A stretch of 64,000 bases of DNA, taken from assembly GCF_017313265.1 (NCBI RefSeq), contig NZ_JAFLQZ010000001.1, forward strand, positions 1-64,000. Direction: 5' to 3'. The notes beneath the pieces were generated by a model. That model was not told where the DNA came from. It made no database searches and saw nothing but the letters and a program-made list of their open reading frames with translations. A program made the position numbers and the translations under genes. The DNA is from Hymenobacter telluris. GTDB lineage: Bacteria > Bacteroidota > Bacteroidia > Cytophagales > Hymenobacteraceae. The stretch's first letter is position 1. The number at the start of each line of letters is the position of its first letter. Positions 43,710 through 52,257 of the stretch are shown here, in pieces.

Positions 43710-46700
43710 TCAGAATCCAACGCGCAAGCCAAACACCAGGCTTTTGGTGCCCAGGTTGCGGGCCTGAGCCCGCTCGGCGGAGTTGGTGCCCACGTCGGTA
43801 GCTTCGGGGTCGAGGCCTTTGTAGTTGGTGAACAGGAAGGGATTCACGGCGTTGGCATACACGCTCAGGTTGCTCATCTTCACCTTCGAGCTAATGGCCT
43901 GCGGCACGGTGTACGTGAGCGAGATATTGCGCACCCGGGCAAAACTACCGTTCACAAACGCATAGCTCTCATTGCCAACCGGGGTTTCATTCCGATAAAT
44001 GGGCCGTGGGAAGTCGTTGGTGGGGTTAGTGGGGGTCCAGTAGCTGCCTTTCTGGCTCTGGAATACCCCGCCCAAGCTGGTGGTGTAGCCGGTAGCCACC
44101 TTCTGCCCGACGCGGGCATACACCAAGAAGCTCAGCTCGAAGCCTTTGTAGTTGAAGGTGTTGTTCACACTACCCGTCCATTTTGGCCGGTTGGAGCCCA
44201 GCACCACGAAGTCGTTGGCATTGATAACGTTGTCGCCGTTCTGGTCCACTATCTTGATGTCGCCGGGCACCCGGCCGTACACGCGGGCCGCGTCTTCCTC
44301 GCCCAACTGCCAGATGCCGGCTCGCTGGTAGCTGTAGTACACGCCCAGCGGCTGCCCGATAAACCAGCGGTTGCCGATGTCGTCCTGCGCGCCGGAAGCC
44401 AGCTTCACAAACTCTTCTTTGTTGCGGGTGTACACGAAATCGGTGCTCCAGCGGAAGCCGCCCGCCGACTCCACGTTCACCGTGGTCAGGCTGGTTTCCA
44501 CGCCGCTGTTGCGGGTTGCACCAATGTTTTGCAGAATGCTCACCACCCCACCTACCGTGGGCAAGCCGCGCGGCAGCAGCAGGTCCGAGGTATTGGCGCG
44601 GTACACTTCCACCGAACCACTCACCCGATTCTTAAACAAGCCGAAATCCAGCCCCAGGTTGATGGTTGAGGTTTTCTCCCACTGCAAGTCGGGGTTTGGA
44701 ATACCGCCGAGCGTATTGGGCAGCGTACCCGGCGTGGGCGAGTAGCCGTAGGCCGGCACCTCATTGAAGGCATAAGAAGAGCGTTGCAGGGTACCGCCCG
44801 TAGTGTAGGGGTCCACCGACGCCTGGCCCACCGTGCCGTAGCCGCCACGCAGTTTCAGCTCGTTGATGGCCGTTATGTTCTGTAGGAAGTTTTCCTGCTG
44901 GATTTTCCAGGCCACGGCTACCGAGGGAAAGAAGCTCCACTTGTTGCCCGGGGCCAGCACGGAAGCACCGTCGGCGCGGCCGGTGGCCGTCAGTACGTAG
45001 CGGTCCATGAAGCTGTAGTTGATGCGGCCCATCCACGACTGCAACGTGCGCTTCGAGAAGCCGGAGCTGAAGCCGTTGGCAGCCGCCTGATACGTGGAGC
45101 TGATGTTGTACCACTTCTGGCTGTCGTAGGGCAGGTTCACGGCACTCACAAAAGAGCTTTCACTACGGTCGGCCTGCACGCTTTGCAGGGCCGTAATGCC
45201 CAGGCTGTGCTTTTCGGTGATTTGCTTGTCGTAGAACAGCAGGTTTTCCACTACGTAGGTGAAGTTCTGGCCCTGGTCGTAGGAGGCAAACGAGGTGGAG
45301 TTCGGCCCGCCGGCATCCCGCGCAATAGCCCGCGCCGACTGGAAGATACCCGTCCGGTTGTTGCGGAAGTCGGGCCCCACGTTGAGGCGGTAGCGCAGCC
45401 CCTCAATAGGCAGCTTCACCTCGCCGTAGAAGCTACCGAAGAAGCGGGTGACGCGCCGCTCGTTGAAGGCGTTGTCGACTTCGCGCAGTGGGTTGTAAAT
45501 CGTTGATATGAAGGCCGGACTCACGATAAACGAGCCGTCGGGCGCGTAGGGCGTGGCGTACGGAATCTGCCCGATGGCGCGGCCGTACACATCGGGGCCA
45601 TAGTTCTGAATGGCTAAGCTGGCGTTGGTGGAAGCCCCCAGCGTGACAATGTTGTTGACTTTGTAGTCGAGGGTCACGCGGGCGTTGTAGCGCGTGAAAT
45701 CCTGGCCGGGCTGGATGCCTTCCTGGTTGAGGTAGCCCACCGACATCGAAGCCCGCAGCTTGTCGGTGCCGCCGCTGGCGCTGATTTGGTGGTTTTGGGT
45801 GAGGGCCGTGCGCAACGCCAGCTTCTGCCAGTCGGTGGTGCGCACCTTGCTGGGGTCGTAAATCGGAATCTGCGTGACGTTGGCGCCGTAGCGGGCCCGT
45901 TCCTCTTCGGTGGTGGGGCGGGTGGCTACTACGCGGTTGGCGCGGTCAATCCACTCGTAGCCGTCGGCAATGCCTTCCCAGGCGTTGAGGTCCGCCGCGC
46001 CAAACAAGGTGAAGTCCCGCGCCGGATCGGCGTAGAGGGTGGGGTAGGCGTTGGTGTTGCGGTTGGCTTCGCGCTGCAACTCCAGGAACTCGCCGCCGTT
46101 GAACAGGTCTAGCGTGCGCGAGGCTTTGTCAATGCTGAAGTAGTTGTTGTAGTTGAGCGAGAATTTGCCTTCCTGCCCGCGCTTGGTGGTCACAATTACC
46201 ACGCCGTTGGCCCCGCGTGAGCCGTAAATTGCAGTAGCCGAGGCATCCTTCAGCACTTCCACCGACTGAATATCCTGGGGGTTGAAGTCGTTGAGGCCGG
46301 TGCCCTGCGCCAGCGGAATGCCGTCTACCACGTACAGCGGTTCGTTGGACGCCCGAATGGAGCGGTTGCCCCGGATGCGGATAGCAGGCGTTTCGCCGGG
46401 GCGGAAGTTGCCGCCGGCCACGTCTACACCCGCCGCCCGGCCTTGCAGGGCCTGCGTGAGGTTTTGGGTGGTTACCTGCTGGATCTGCTCTTCCGATACC
46501 GACGATAAGGCGCCGGTTACGTCGCTCTTTTTCTGGGAGCCGTAGCCCACTACCACTACTTCGCCCAGGGCTTTGGTGTCTTGGCCCAGCACGATGGACA
46601 GTTCCGACCGGCCATCAATAGGTACCTCTTGAGTGGCGTACCCGATAAACGAGAAAATCAGTGTGCCCTGGCGGTTCGGAACATTGATGGAGTAGCTGCC

Positions 46701-46880
46701 GTCGGGGCCGGATGCAGTGCCCGTGGTGCTGCCTTTGAGTACTATAGTTACACCAGGCAGAGGCGCTTTCGAATCATCGGCAGTGATTTTGCCGGTTATG
46801 ACCTGACCCACCGCAGCCGGGGCTACCAACAGCAGCGCCGCAGCCGGCAGATGCCGGGACAAATGATAAATTTTCCGCAT
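43710..46880 (-). CDS. SusC/RagA-family TonB-dependent transporter
   Basis: This is a 1056-residue outer-membrane beta-barrel transporter. After a signal peptide (to about 27), a carboxypeptidase-regulatory-like domain starts ITGKITADDSKAPLPGVTI. The SusC-type plug follows, with VVVVGYGSQKKSDVTGALSS and GADGVVIVTTKRG-type words (SRGANGVVIVTTKRGQ). The barrel ends ARNLGTKSLVFGLRVGF, with the typical C-terminal aromatic. It imports large nutrients with TonB energy together with SusD, 29 nt downstream. The ATG at 46880 gives the signal peptide; the open frame to 47027 is not family-like. Confidence 0.96.
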   Translation of the reverse strand: MRKIYHLSRHLPAAALLLVAPAAVGQVITGKITADDSKAPLPGVTIVLKGSTTGTASGPDGSYSINVPNRQGTLIFSFIGYATQEVPIDGRSELSIVLGQDTKALGEVVVVGYGSQKKSDVTGALSSVSEEQIQQVTTQNLTQALQGRAAGVDVAGGNFRPGETPAIRIRGNRSIRASNEPLYVVDGIPLAQGTGLNDFNPQDIQSVEVLKDASATAIYGSRGANGVVIVTTKRGQEGKFSLNYNNYFSIDKASRTLDLFNGGEFLELQREANRNTNAYPTLYADPARDFTLFGAADLNAWEGIADGYEWIDRANRVVATRPTTEEERARYGANVTQIPIYDPSKVRTTDWQKLALRTALTQNHQISASGGTDKLRASMSVGYLNQEGIQPGQDFTRYNARVTLDYKVNNIVTLGASTNASLAIQNYGPDVYGRAIGQIPYATPYAPDGSFIVSPAFISTIYNPLREVDNAFNERRVTRFFGSFYGEVKLPIEGLRYRLNVGPDFRNNRTGIFQSARAIARDAGGPNSTSFASYDQGQNFTYVVENLLFYDKQITEKHSLGITALQSVQADRSESSFVSAVNLPYDSQKWYNISSTYQAAANGFSSGFSKRTLQSWMGRINYSFMDRYVLTATGRADGASVLAPGNKWSFFPSVAVAWKIQQENFLQNITAINELKLRGGYGTVGQASVDPYTTGGTLQRSSYAFNEVPAYGYSPTPGTLPNTLGGIPNPDLQWEKTSTINLGLDFGLFKNRVSGSVEVYRANTSDLLLPRGLPTVGGVVSILQNIGATRNSGVETSLTTVNVESAGGFRWSTDFVYTRNKEEFVKLASGAQDDIGNRWFIGQPLGVYYSYQRAGIWQLGEEDAARVYGRVPGDIKIVDQNGDNVINANDFVVLGSNRPKWTGSVNNTFNYKGFELSFLVYARVGQKVATGYTTSLGGVFQSQKGSYWTPTNPTNDFPRPIYRNETPVGNESYAFVNGSFARVRNISLTYTVPQAISSKVKMSNLSVYANAVNPFLFTNYKGLDPEATDVGTNSAERAQARNLGTKSLVFGLRVGF

Positions 46881-47122
46881 AGAATTGTGGGATTTAGTGG
46901 AATTCTGCTGAAAGATTTCAGCAAAATCATCTTTCCCCATCCCGCACTCTCCTGCACGCAAAGGTTTTCGATGGTGGTCTGAAAACTCGTATACCCAATA
47001 ACTGACGAGCTTCGCAAGGCCCAGCAATGTCTCTTAGTTTGCAGGGCTAATGTTCCTGTAAATGAAAAAAAGCTGCTTTCTGCGGCCAACGAGCAACTTT
47101 TTCATCAACTGCTGCCTGCTGG

Positions 47123-47335
47123 CTAAGGCCTCACCCAGCGGCTAAGCAGCCGTTGGCCATCCACCGTGGCTCGGACAGGGTAGGTACCCGCCGCTACCTC
47201 CGAAACGGGTAATGGAACGGAGTGCGAGCCAGCTGAAAGGGTAACTGTACTGTAGTGTACCGGACGGCCTAACAGGTCTTCGACGCGCAGGTCCACGGTT
47301 TGGGTACGGGACAACTGGAGTTGCACTTCAGATCT
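47123..47335 (-). pseudogene. remnant of a T9SS type A sorting domain
   Basis: About 70 codons encode only the last part of a type A C-terminal sorting domain: VQLQLSRTQTVDLRVEDLLG, then LPVSEVAAGTYPVRATVDGQ and a basic end RLLSRWVRP. The cargo protein that should precede it is absent. Upstream sequence switches at about 47335 to an unrelated AT-rich gene. A stand-alone sorting domain without signal peptide cannot be exported, so this looks like the 3' stump of a deleted or displaced gene. Confidence 0.7.
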
Positions 47336-47876
47336 ATAAATGCTGACAAACAACGTCTACTTGACAACCTAATCGGTATTCAAAGTCAGTTAGGAATGCG
47401 TCTGTGAATTGCGGCCAGCTCCAGAAGGTGAATCCTAAATTGCTAAAGCCCCAAGTAGGTATGAATTCAAACGAATGAATGTCACTTCCTATTCCACATT
47501 GTGGACAAGTGATGCTATCAGTTTTGCCCGTAGCCCATGGTGCGAGAAATTCATAAGCAAAACCACTAATATCCTTGACGCACAGAGGGCATATAAGCTC
47601 ATCCAATCCATTACCTCTAGCATCAAAAACACTACGATTAGTAGATATCTCTAAGCCGTTGTTTCTTAAGTTGAAAGGCAAACGGGTTGGGTTTGCAACT
47701 ATCAACTTAGCGCCTTCTGAAACCGCGTATCCACCCTCCGAACCAAGAATACAATCCGAAATCGTGGGCTTGACTACATCTATTGCAACTAACCACTTCA
47801 AAATCTCTGTCGTCTTAGCCTCAGGGTTGAGATAAGTTGATTGACGAGGTACAAGAGAAATGCTATAGTCGCTCAT
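47334..47876 (-). CDS. hypothetical protein with zinc-ribbon cysteines
   Basis: This 180-residue protein has two CxxC pairs (ELICPLCVKD and ITCPQCGIG) about 35 residues apart, suggesting a zinc ribbon. It ends in an aromatic region with FIPTWGFSNLGFTFWSWP. No signal peptide or membrane segment is seen. It is clearly more AT-rich than its neighbours and sits next to a gene remnant, which suggests insertion by transfer. Its style recalls small immunity-type proteins, but no family or function can be named. Confidence 0.75.
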   Translation of the reverse strand: MSDYSISLVPRQSTYLNPEAKTTEILKWLVAIDVVKPTISDCILGSEGGYAVSEGAKLIVANPTRLPFNLRNNGLEISTNRSVFDARGNGLDELICPLCVKDISGFAYEFLAPWATGKTDSITCPQCGIGSDIHSFEFIPTWGFSNLGFTFWSWPQFTDAFLTDFEYRLGCQVDVVCQHL

Positions 47877-47917
47877 AAGCTGAAATTGTTAGCAGATGTA
47901 TGGCTGACTTTTAAGCA

Positions 47918-49276
47918 CTACCGCACCGGTTTGGGCAGTGCGGGCAAACTCTCGTGGCCCTCGGCATCCACCGAAACTACTCCGAAAATGAAGTTGTCTT
48001 TGCTGTGCGGTAGGTCGGCTTTGGTGTCGGTTACGAAGAACTTCTGCTGCCACTCCGGGGCGCTGGTTTCGCGCATCAGCACGTAGTAGCCGGCTGGTTT
48101 TTTGCCGGCTTTGGGGGCTTCCCATTGTAGCTCAGTGCGGTTGGTGAGCTTGGCGGTGAGCACGCCCACGTTTTCGGGGGCGGCGGGGGCCAGGGCCAGG
48201 TTGGCCAGCGTGGCCAGGTTCACACCGGTGTTTTTGCGCAGGTAGGCGAAGTCCATGAACTTGGCGTAGTCGCCGTATTCCTCGCCGTTTTCGGTGCGCA
48301 AATCCTGGTGCTGGTGGCGGAAATCCTCGTTCATCTCCGAGAAGCGCACCGCCGCAAACCCCTGCTGGTTGAACGGCGTATGGTCGCCGCCGCGCAGGAA
48401 CCGGTCGGGGCGGTACTCCAGCACTACCTCGTGGCCGGCTACGTGGTTTTTGGTTACCATGCGGGCGTAGCGGGCCAGCTGCCGGCTCGGCGAGTCGTTT
48501 TCACTGCTCAGGGTGCGGCGTACCCGGGCTTCCTCGGGCGTTTCGGTGGCGGGCACGCCCTCACTGAACACGCGCAGCTGGGTGGTATTCTTGATTTCCG
48601 GGTCGTGGCCGGTGGAGTTGCCCATGATGTCGTTGTTGAGCATGGCCACCAGATTCCAGTTCTCGGCCTTGGCCCGCTTGGCGAGGTGCGTCGAGCCGTA
48701 GAGGCCCTGCTCTTCGCCCTGCACCGCCACGAAAATGATGGTAGCCGGAAACTGCTGCTTGCTCATCACCCGCGCCAGCTCCATCACCGCTACCGTGCCC
48801 GAGCCGTCGTCGTTGGCGCCCGGCGCGTCGGCGGTGGCGTTCATCACATCCGACACCCGCGAGTCGATGTGCCCGCTCACGAGGAAGATGCGCTTGTCGG
48901 TGGGGTCGGTGCCGGGCAGGGTGGCCATGACGTTGGCCATGAGCACCGGCCGGTTGATGCGGCGGCCGTCGGGCTTGATGGTAAAGGTGTCCTGCTCCAC
49001 TTTCAGCCGCCCGCCGCTGGCTTTGCTGTATTTGCGGAATTCGTCTTCCACCCAGTTGCGGGACGCCCCAATACCGCGCTTCTTGCTCTTGGTATCCGAT
49101 AGGGTATGGCGCGTGCCGAAGCTCACGAGCTTGTCTACGTCGTCGCGCAGGTTTTTCTCCGATAGTTCTTCCACCATCTTCGTGATGCTGGGGTCGGGGG
49201 TGGTAGTCGGTTTGGTTTGGGCAAAAGAGGAGCCGGCGAAACCCAGGGCCAGCAAGAACAGAGTAGAACGGAGCAT
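47918..49276 (-). CDS. secreted M28-family zinc peptidase
   Basis: This 452-residue exported aminopeptidase has a signal peptide (about 1-19, SSFAQ). The metal-ligand motifs of M28 are in order: SGHIDSRVSD, GANDDGSGTVAVMELA, VAVQGEEQGLYGS, NNDIMGN and GGDHTPFNQQGFAAVRFSE. A short C-terminal beta domain (about 360-452), FnIII-like, follows (LQWEAPKAGKKPAGYYVLMR). It trims peptides outside the inner membrane and may provide substrates for uptake. There is no T9SS tail. Confidence 0.93.
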   Translation of the reverse strand: MLRSTLFLLALGFAGSSFAQTKPTTTPDPSITKMVEELSEKNLRDDVDKLVSFGTRHTLSDTKSKKRGIGASRNWVEDEFRKYSKASGGRLKVEQDTFTIKPDGRRINRPVLMANVMATLPGTDPTDKRIFLVSGHIDSRVSDVMNATADAPGANDDGSGTVAVMELARVMSKQQFPATIIFVAVQGEEQGLYGSTHLAKRAKAENWNLVAMLNNDIMGNSTGHDPEIKNTTQLRVFSEGVPATETPEEARVRRTLSSENDSPSRQLARYARMVTKNHVAGHEVVLEYRPDRFLRGGDHTPFNQQGFAAVRFSEMNEDFRHQHQDLRTENGEEYGDYAKFMDFAYLRKNTGVNLATLANLALAPAAPENVGVLTAKLTNRTELQWEAPKAGKKPAGYYVLMRETSAPEWQQKFFVTDTKADLPHSKDNFIFGVVSVDAEGHESLPALPKPVR

Positions 49277-49437
49277 TCAGCGAATGAATTAAGAGAAGCT
49301 AAGGGCAGAGACTCATGAAGGCAAGCAAACGTTGCGGCTGCACTGCAATGTAAAGCCAATGAGAATTTCTAGCACTTTTAATAAAGTGTTTCCCCTGTTT
49401 TTGCCATAATTTCAATGGTGCTGCATCCAGAACAACC

Positions 49438-49547
49438 GTAGAGACGCGACCCGTCGCGTCTCGGTGTTGAACGGCTCGTGTTGCGCTGACGCTTGGCGGG
49501 CAGACATCAGTCGTTCAACGCCCAGACGTGACGGGTCGCGTCTCTAC
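49438..49547. repeat. REPIN-like palindrome, family A, copy 2
   Basis: Arms 49438-49473 and 49512-49547 (36 bp, three mismatches) start GTAGAGACGCGACCCGTC. The inner ends carry TGTTGAACG and CGTTCAACG. The TAG stop codon of the ketoacyl synthase lies inside the right end. Confidence 0.85.
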
Positions 49548-50785
49548 AGTTGCGTTACGAGCACGCTGGCTGCGTTGCCGCCAAACCCGGCCGCATTTAT
49601 CAGGATGCGCCGAATGGGACGGGGGGCAGCCTGAGCCAGATCAGTGGCAAATGGTGCAGTTGGCCATTGCTTCGTGGCCAGTACGTGCAGGGCAAAATCC
49701 AAACTCAACGCCGCCGAAGCGCCCAACGTGTGGCCCAACAGCCACTTGTTGGACAGCAACGGCGGCAGCTCGTCCCCGAAAACTGCCCGCAGTGCCACCC
49801 GCTCCGAGGCGTCGCCGGCGGGTGTGCCGGGGCTGTGCAGCACCACCGCATCAACATCGGCGGGCCGACGGTTGGCTTGGTGCAGTGCCTGGCGGATAGC
49901 TTGTTGAAAATGCTGCCCGTCGGATGAGAGGCCGGTTTTGCTGGCAATGGCTTCGAAGCCGAACCCCACACCTTCCAGCACGAATATGGGCTCGTTTGTG
50001 TGCCGCTCACTTGCCAGGGAAGCCGCCGTAGCTTTCTCCAACGCAAATACCGCCGCGCCTTCGCCGAGCACAAACGTAGAAGGGCGGCCGGCACCGGGTC
50101 GGCAAGGCCAGTCGGCCGCGGGGAAAGTGGAATAAATGCCCAGCGCGTGCATCTGCGCCAGGGTGAAATCGGTGAGCGGGGCCTCGGTGCCGCCAGCCAG
50201 AAAGCGGGTGGCCATACCGGCCCGGAGCCACGCCACCGCATTGCCGAGCGCCTGAAAAGCGCTGCTGCACGTGCTGGAATGGCTGAGCGCCGCGCCCCCG
50301 TGGCTGCCCGCATCAAACGCCACCCAGCTAGCCACGTTACCTAATGTCGTGAGGGGCGAAGCGGCGGCGGCTACCGCGCCATCAGCTAGAAAATCGGCGT
50401 GAAACTGCTCCAGTCGGCCCGTCGCTCCACGGCTAGAACCTATGCTGACGGTTAGGGCTGGTTGGTGGTTGGTGGTTATTGGGTGCTGGTTGGTTGATGG
50501 AGTAGCCTCCGGGTTCCAGCCGGCGTCGGCGGTGGCCTGCCGGGCCGCCAGCAGCGCCAGCAACACCGTGCGGTCGAGCTGGCGGTAGGCCGGGTGGCTG
50601 CGTTGCAGGGTTGCTACGGCGGTTTCGGCAGTAGCGGGCAACCGGGCCACCGGGAGGCTATGCGAGCCGTCTGCCTGGGTTTGAAACGGCGCGGAGCTGA
50701 CGGTGGCATACGCCGCTGCATCGGTACCCAAGGCACTCACCCGGCCTCTGCCCCGAATTACAATCAGGTCAGGCAAATCAGACAT
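49544..50785 (-). CDS. beta-ketoacyl synthase (FabF-like) in the biotin cluster
   Basis: This 413-residue thiolase-fold condensing enzyme keeps all catalytic residues: Cys in HSSTCSSAFQALG, His in VVLHSPGTPAGD and Lys/His in SNKWLLGHTLGAS. It should join acyl and malonyl units. It overlaps bioA by 8 nt (ATG at 50785), so its product is probably linked to biotin, for example the pimeloyl chain; that is inference. A low-complexity stretch PSTNQHPITTNHQP is inserted where other KS proteins have a short loop. The stop codon comes from the repeat element at 49438-49547. The ATG at 50785 is chosen over 50821 because of the overlap and N-terminus. Confidence 0.9.
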   Translation of the reverse strand: MSDLPDLIVIRGRGRVSALGTDAAAYATVSSAPFQTQADGSHSLPVARLPATAETAVATLQRSHPAYRQLDRTVLLALLAARQATADAGWNPEATPSTNQHPITTNHQPALTVSIGSSRGATGRLEQFHADFLADGAVAAAASPLTTLGNVASWVAFDAGSHGGAALSHSSTCSSAFQALGNAVAWLRAGMATRFLAGGTEAPLTDFTLAQMHALGIYSTFPAADWPCRPGAGRPSTFVLGEGAAVFALEKATAASLASERHTNEPIFVLEGVGFGFEAIASKTGLSSDGQHFQQAIRQALHQANRRPADVDAVVLHSPGTPAGDASERVALRAVFGDELPPLLSNKWLLGHTLGASAALSLDFALHVLATKQWPTAPFATDLAQAAPRPIRRILINAAGFGGNAASVLVTQL

Positions 50786-52124
50786 GGGAGGGCGTAGCGG
50801 TGAGGGAAAGCACCAACTCACGCATCTGGCGCAGCACGCTGTAGAGCAAAGCTAGCTCTGCGTTGGTGGTGCAATAGGGCGGCAGCAGGTACACCACGTT
50901 GCCGAGCGGACGGAGCACTACGCGGTTGTCGAGGGCCAGCTGGTACAGCGCGTCGCGGAGGTTGCTGAAGTAGCTGGTGTTTTCGCCGGGGTCGTATTCC
51001 ACGGCCAGCATGGTGCCCAGGTGCCGCACCTGCCGGATGCCCGGCTGGTTTTCTATTTCCTGCCGGAAGGCGGCGTGAGCAGCTGTAATTCGGGCGCGTT
51101 GTTCGGTGCATTCCGTGCTTCGCGTTAGCGCCATACTAGCCAGAGCGGCGGCGCAGGCAATTGGGTTGGCGGTATAGGAATGGCCGTGGAACAGGGTTTT
51201 CAGCCGGTCTTCGCTCAGAAACGCCTCGTAGATGGCGGCGGTGCAAGTGGTTAGGCCCATGGCCATCGTGCCGCCGGTCAGGCCCTTGGAGAAGCACATT
51301 ATGTCGGGCTGTTCGGTGAGTTGCTCACTGGCAAACAGCGGCCCGGTACGCCCGAAACCAGTCATCACCTCATCGGCAATGCACAGCACGCCGTGGCGGT
51401 GGCAGCGGCGCATCAGCTCACTCAGCACTTCCGGCGAGTACGTCACCATGCCCGCCGTGCCCAGCAGCAGCGGCTCGAAGATGAAACCGGCCACATCGGG
51501 GCGGGCCACTACGGCATCAAGTTGCGCCAATACCTCCGCCTCCCGGCCCGGCACTGGCACGTCGATGAACTCCACGTCAAACAAATACGGCCCGAATGGC
51601 GCCGTAAACGCCCCGCGCCCGCTCACCGACATGGCCCCGAACGTATCACCGTGGTAGGAGTCGCGGAAGCAGAGGAAGGTGCGGCGCGCTGGCTGGCCCT
51701 GGTTGTGGAAATACTGCATCACCATCTTCAGGGCCACTTCCACGGCCGTCGAGCCGTTGTCGGAGTAGAACACGCGGGCTTGGTTGTGGGGCAAAATTTC
51801 CAGCAGCTGCTCGGCCAGTTCCACGGCCGTAGGGTGCGTGAAGCCCGCGAAAATGACGTGTTCCAGCGTGTGCAGCTGCTCGCTCACGCGGGCCGCAATG
51901 TGCGGGTGAGCGTGCCCGTGCAGATTCACCCACCACGACGCAATACCGTCGAGGTAACGGGTGCCATCTTCGGCAATCAGCCAGCTGCCTTCCCCGCGCA
52001 CAATGGGGATGGGCAGCGGCGCGGTTTGCATCTGGGTGTAGGGGTGCCACAGCACGGCGTGGTCGCGCTGGGCCAGGGAGTTGGTAGGTGGGGCGAGCGG
52101 GGTTGATTTCACTGATTTCGGCAA
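50778..52124 (-). CDS. bioA: adenosylmethionine-8-amino-7-oxononanoate aminotransferase
   Basis: This PLP enzyme converts 7-keto-8-aminopelargonate to 7,8-diaminopelargonate with SAM as amino donor. The 448-residue protein is a class III aminotransferase. WHPYTQM near residue 26 and GIASWWVNLHGHAHP are BioA signatures. GSTAVEVALKM, ADEVMTGFGRTG and the PLP lysine in MCFSKGLTGG follow. It is followed by the ketoacyl synthase with an 8-nt overlap and preceded by a serine hydrolase. It belongs to the same cluster as bioD, bioF and bioB upstream. Confidence 0.96.
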   Translation of the reverse strand: MPKSVKSTPLAPPTNSLAQRDHAVLWHPYTQMQTAPLPIPIVRGEGSWLIAEDGTRYLDGIASWWVNLHGHAHPHIAARVSEQLHTLEHVIFAGFTHPTAVELAEQLLEILPHNQARVFYSDNGSTAVEVALKMVMQYFHNQGQPARRTFLCFRDSYHGDTFGAMSVSGRGAFTAPFGPYLFDVEFIDVPVPGREAEVLAQLDAVVARPDVAGFIFEPLLLGTAGMVTYSPEVLSELMRRCHRHGVLCIADEVMTGFGRTGPLFASEQLTEQPDIMCFSKGLTGGTMAMGLTTCTAAIYEAFLSEDRLKTLFHGHSYTANPIACAAALASMALTRSTECTEQRARITAAHAAFRQEIENQPGIRQVRHLGTMLAVEYDPGENTSYFSNLRDALYQLALDNRVVLRPLGNVVYLLPPYCTTNAELALLYSVLRQMRELVLSLTATPSHV

Positions 52125-52257
52125 GGAGGAAGAAGGGCAATACGCCCCTGCGGCGGCTGCAAAGCTAAACCAGGATGCAACAAGGCCACCGCCGGAAAGT
52201 TGGTCGAGGCCTGTGGCGGTGCCCCAAAACCAGGTTGCGTACAGCCGCCCGGCGCTG

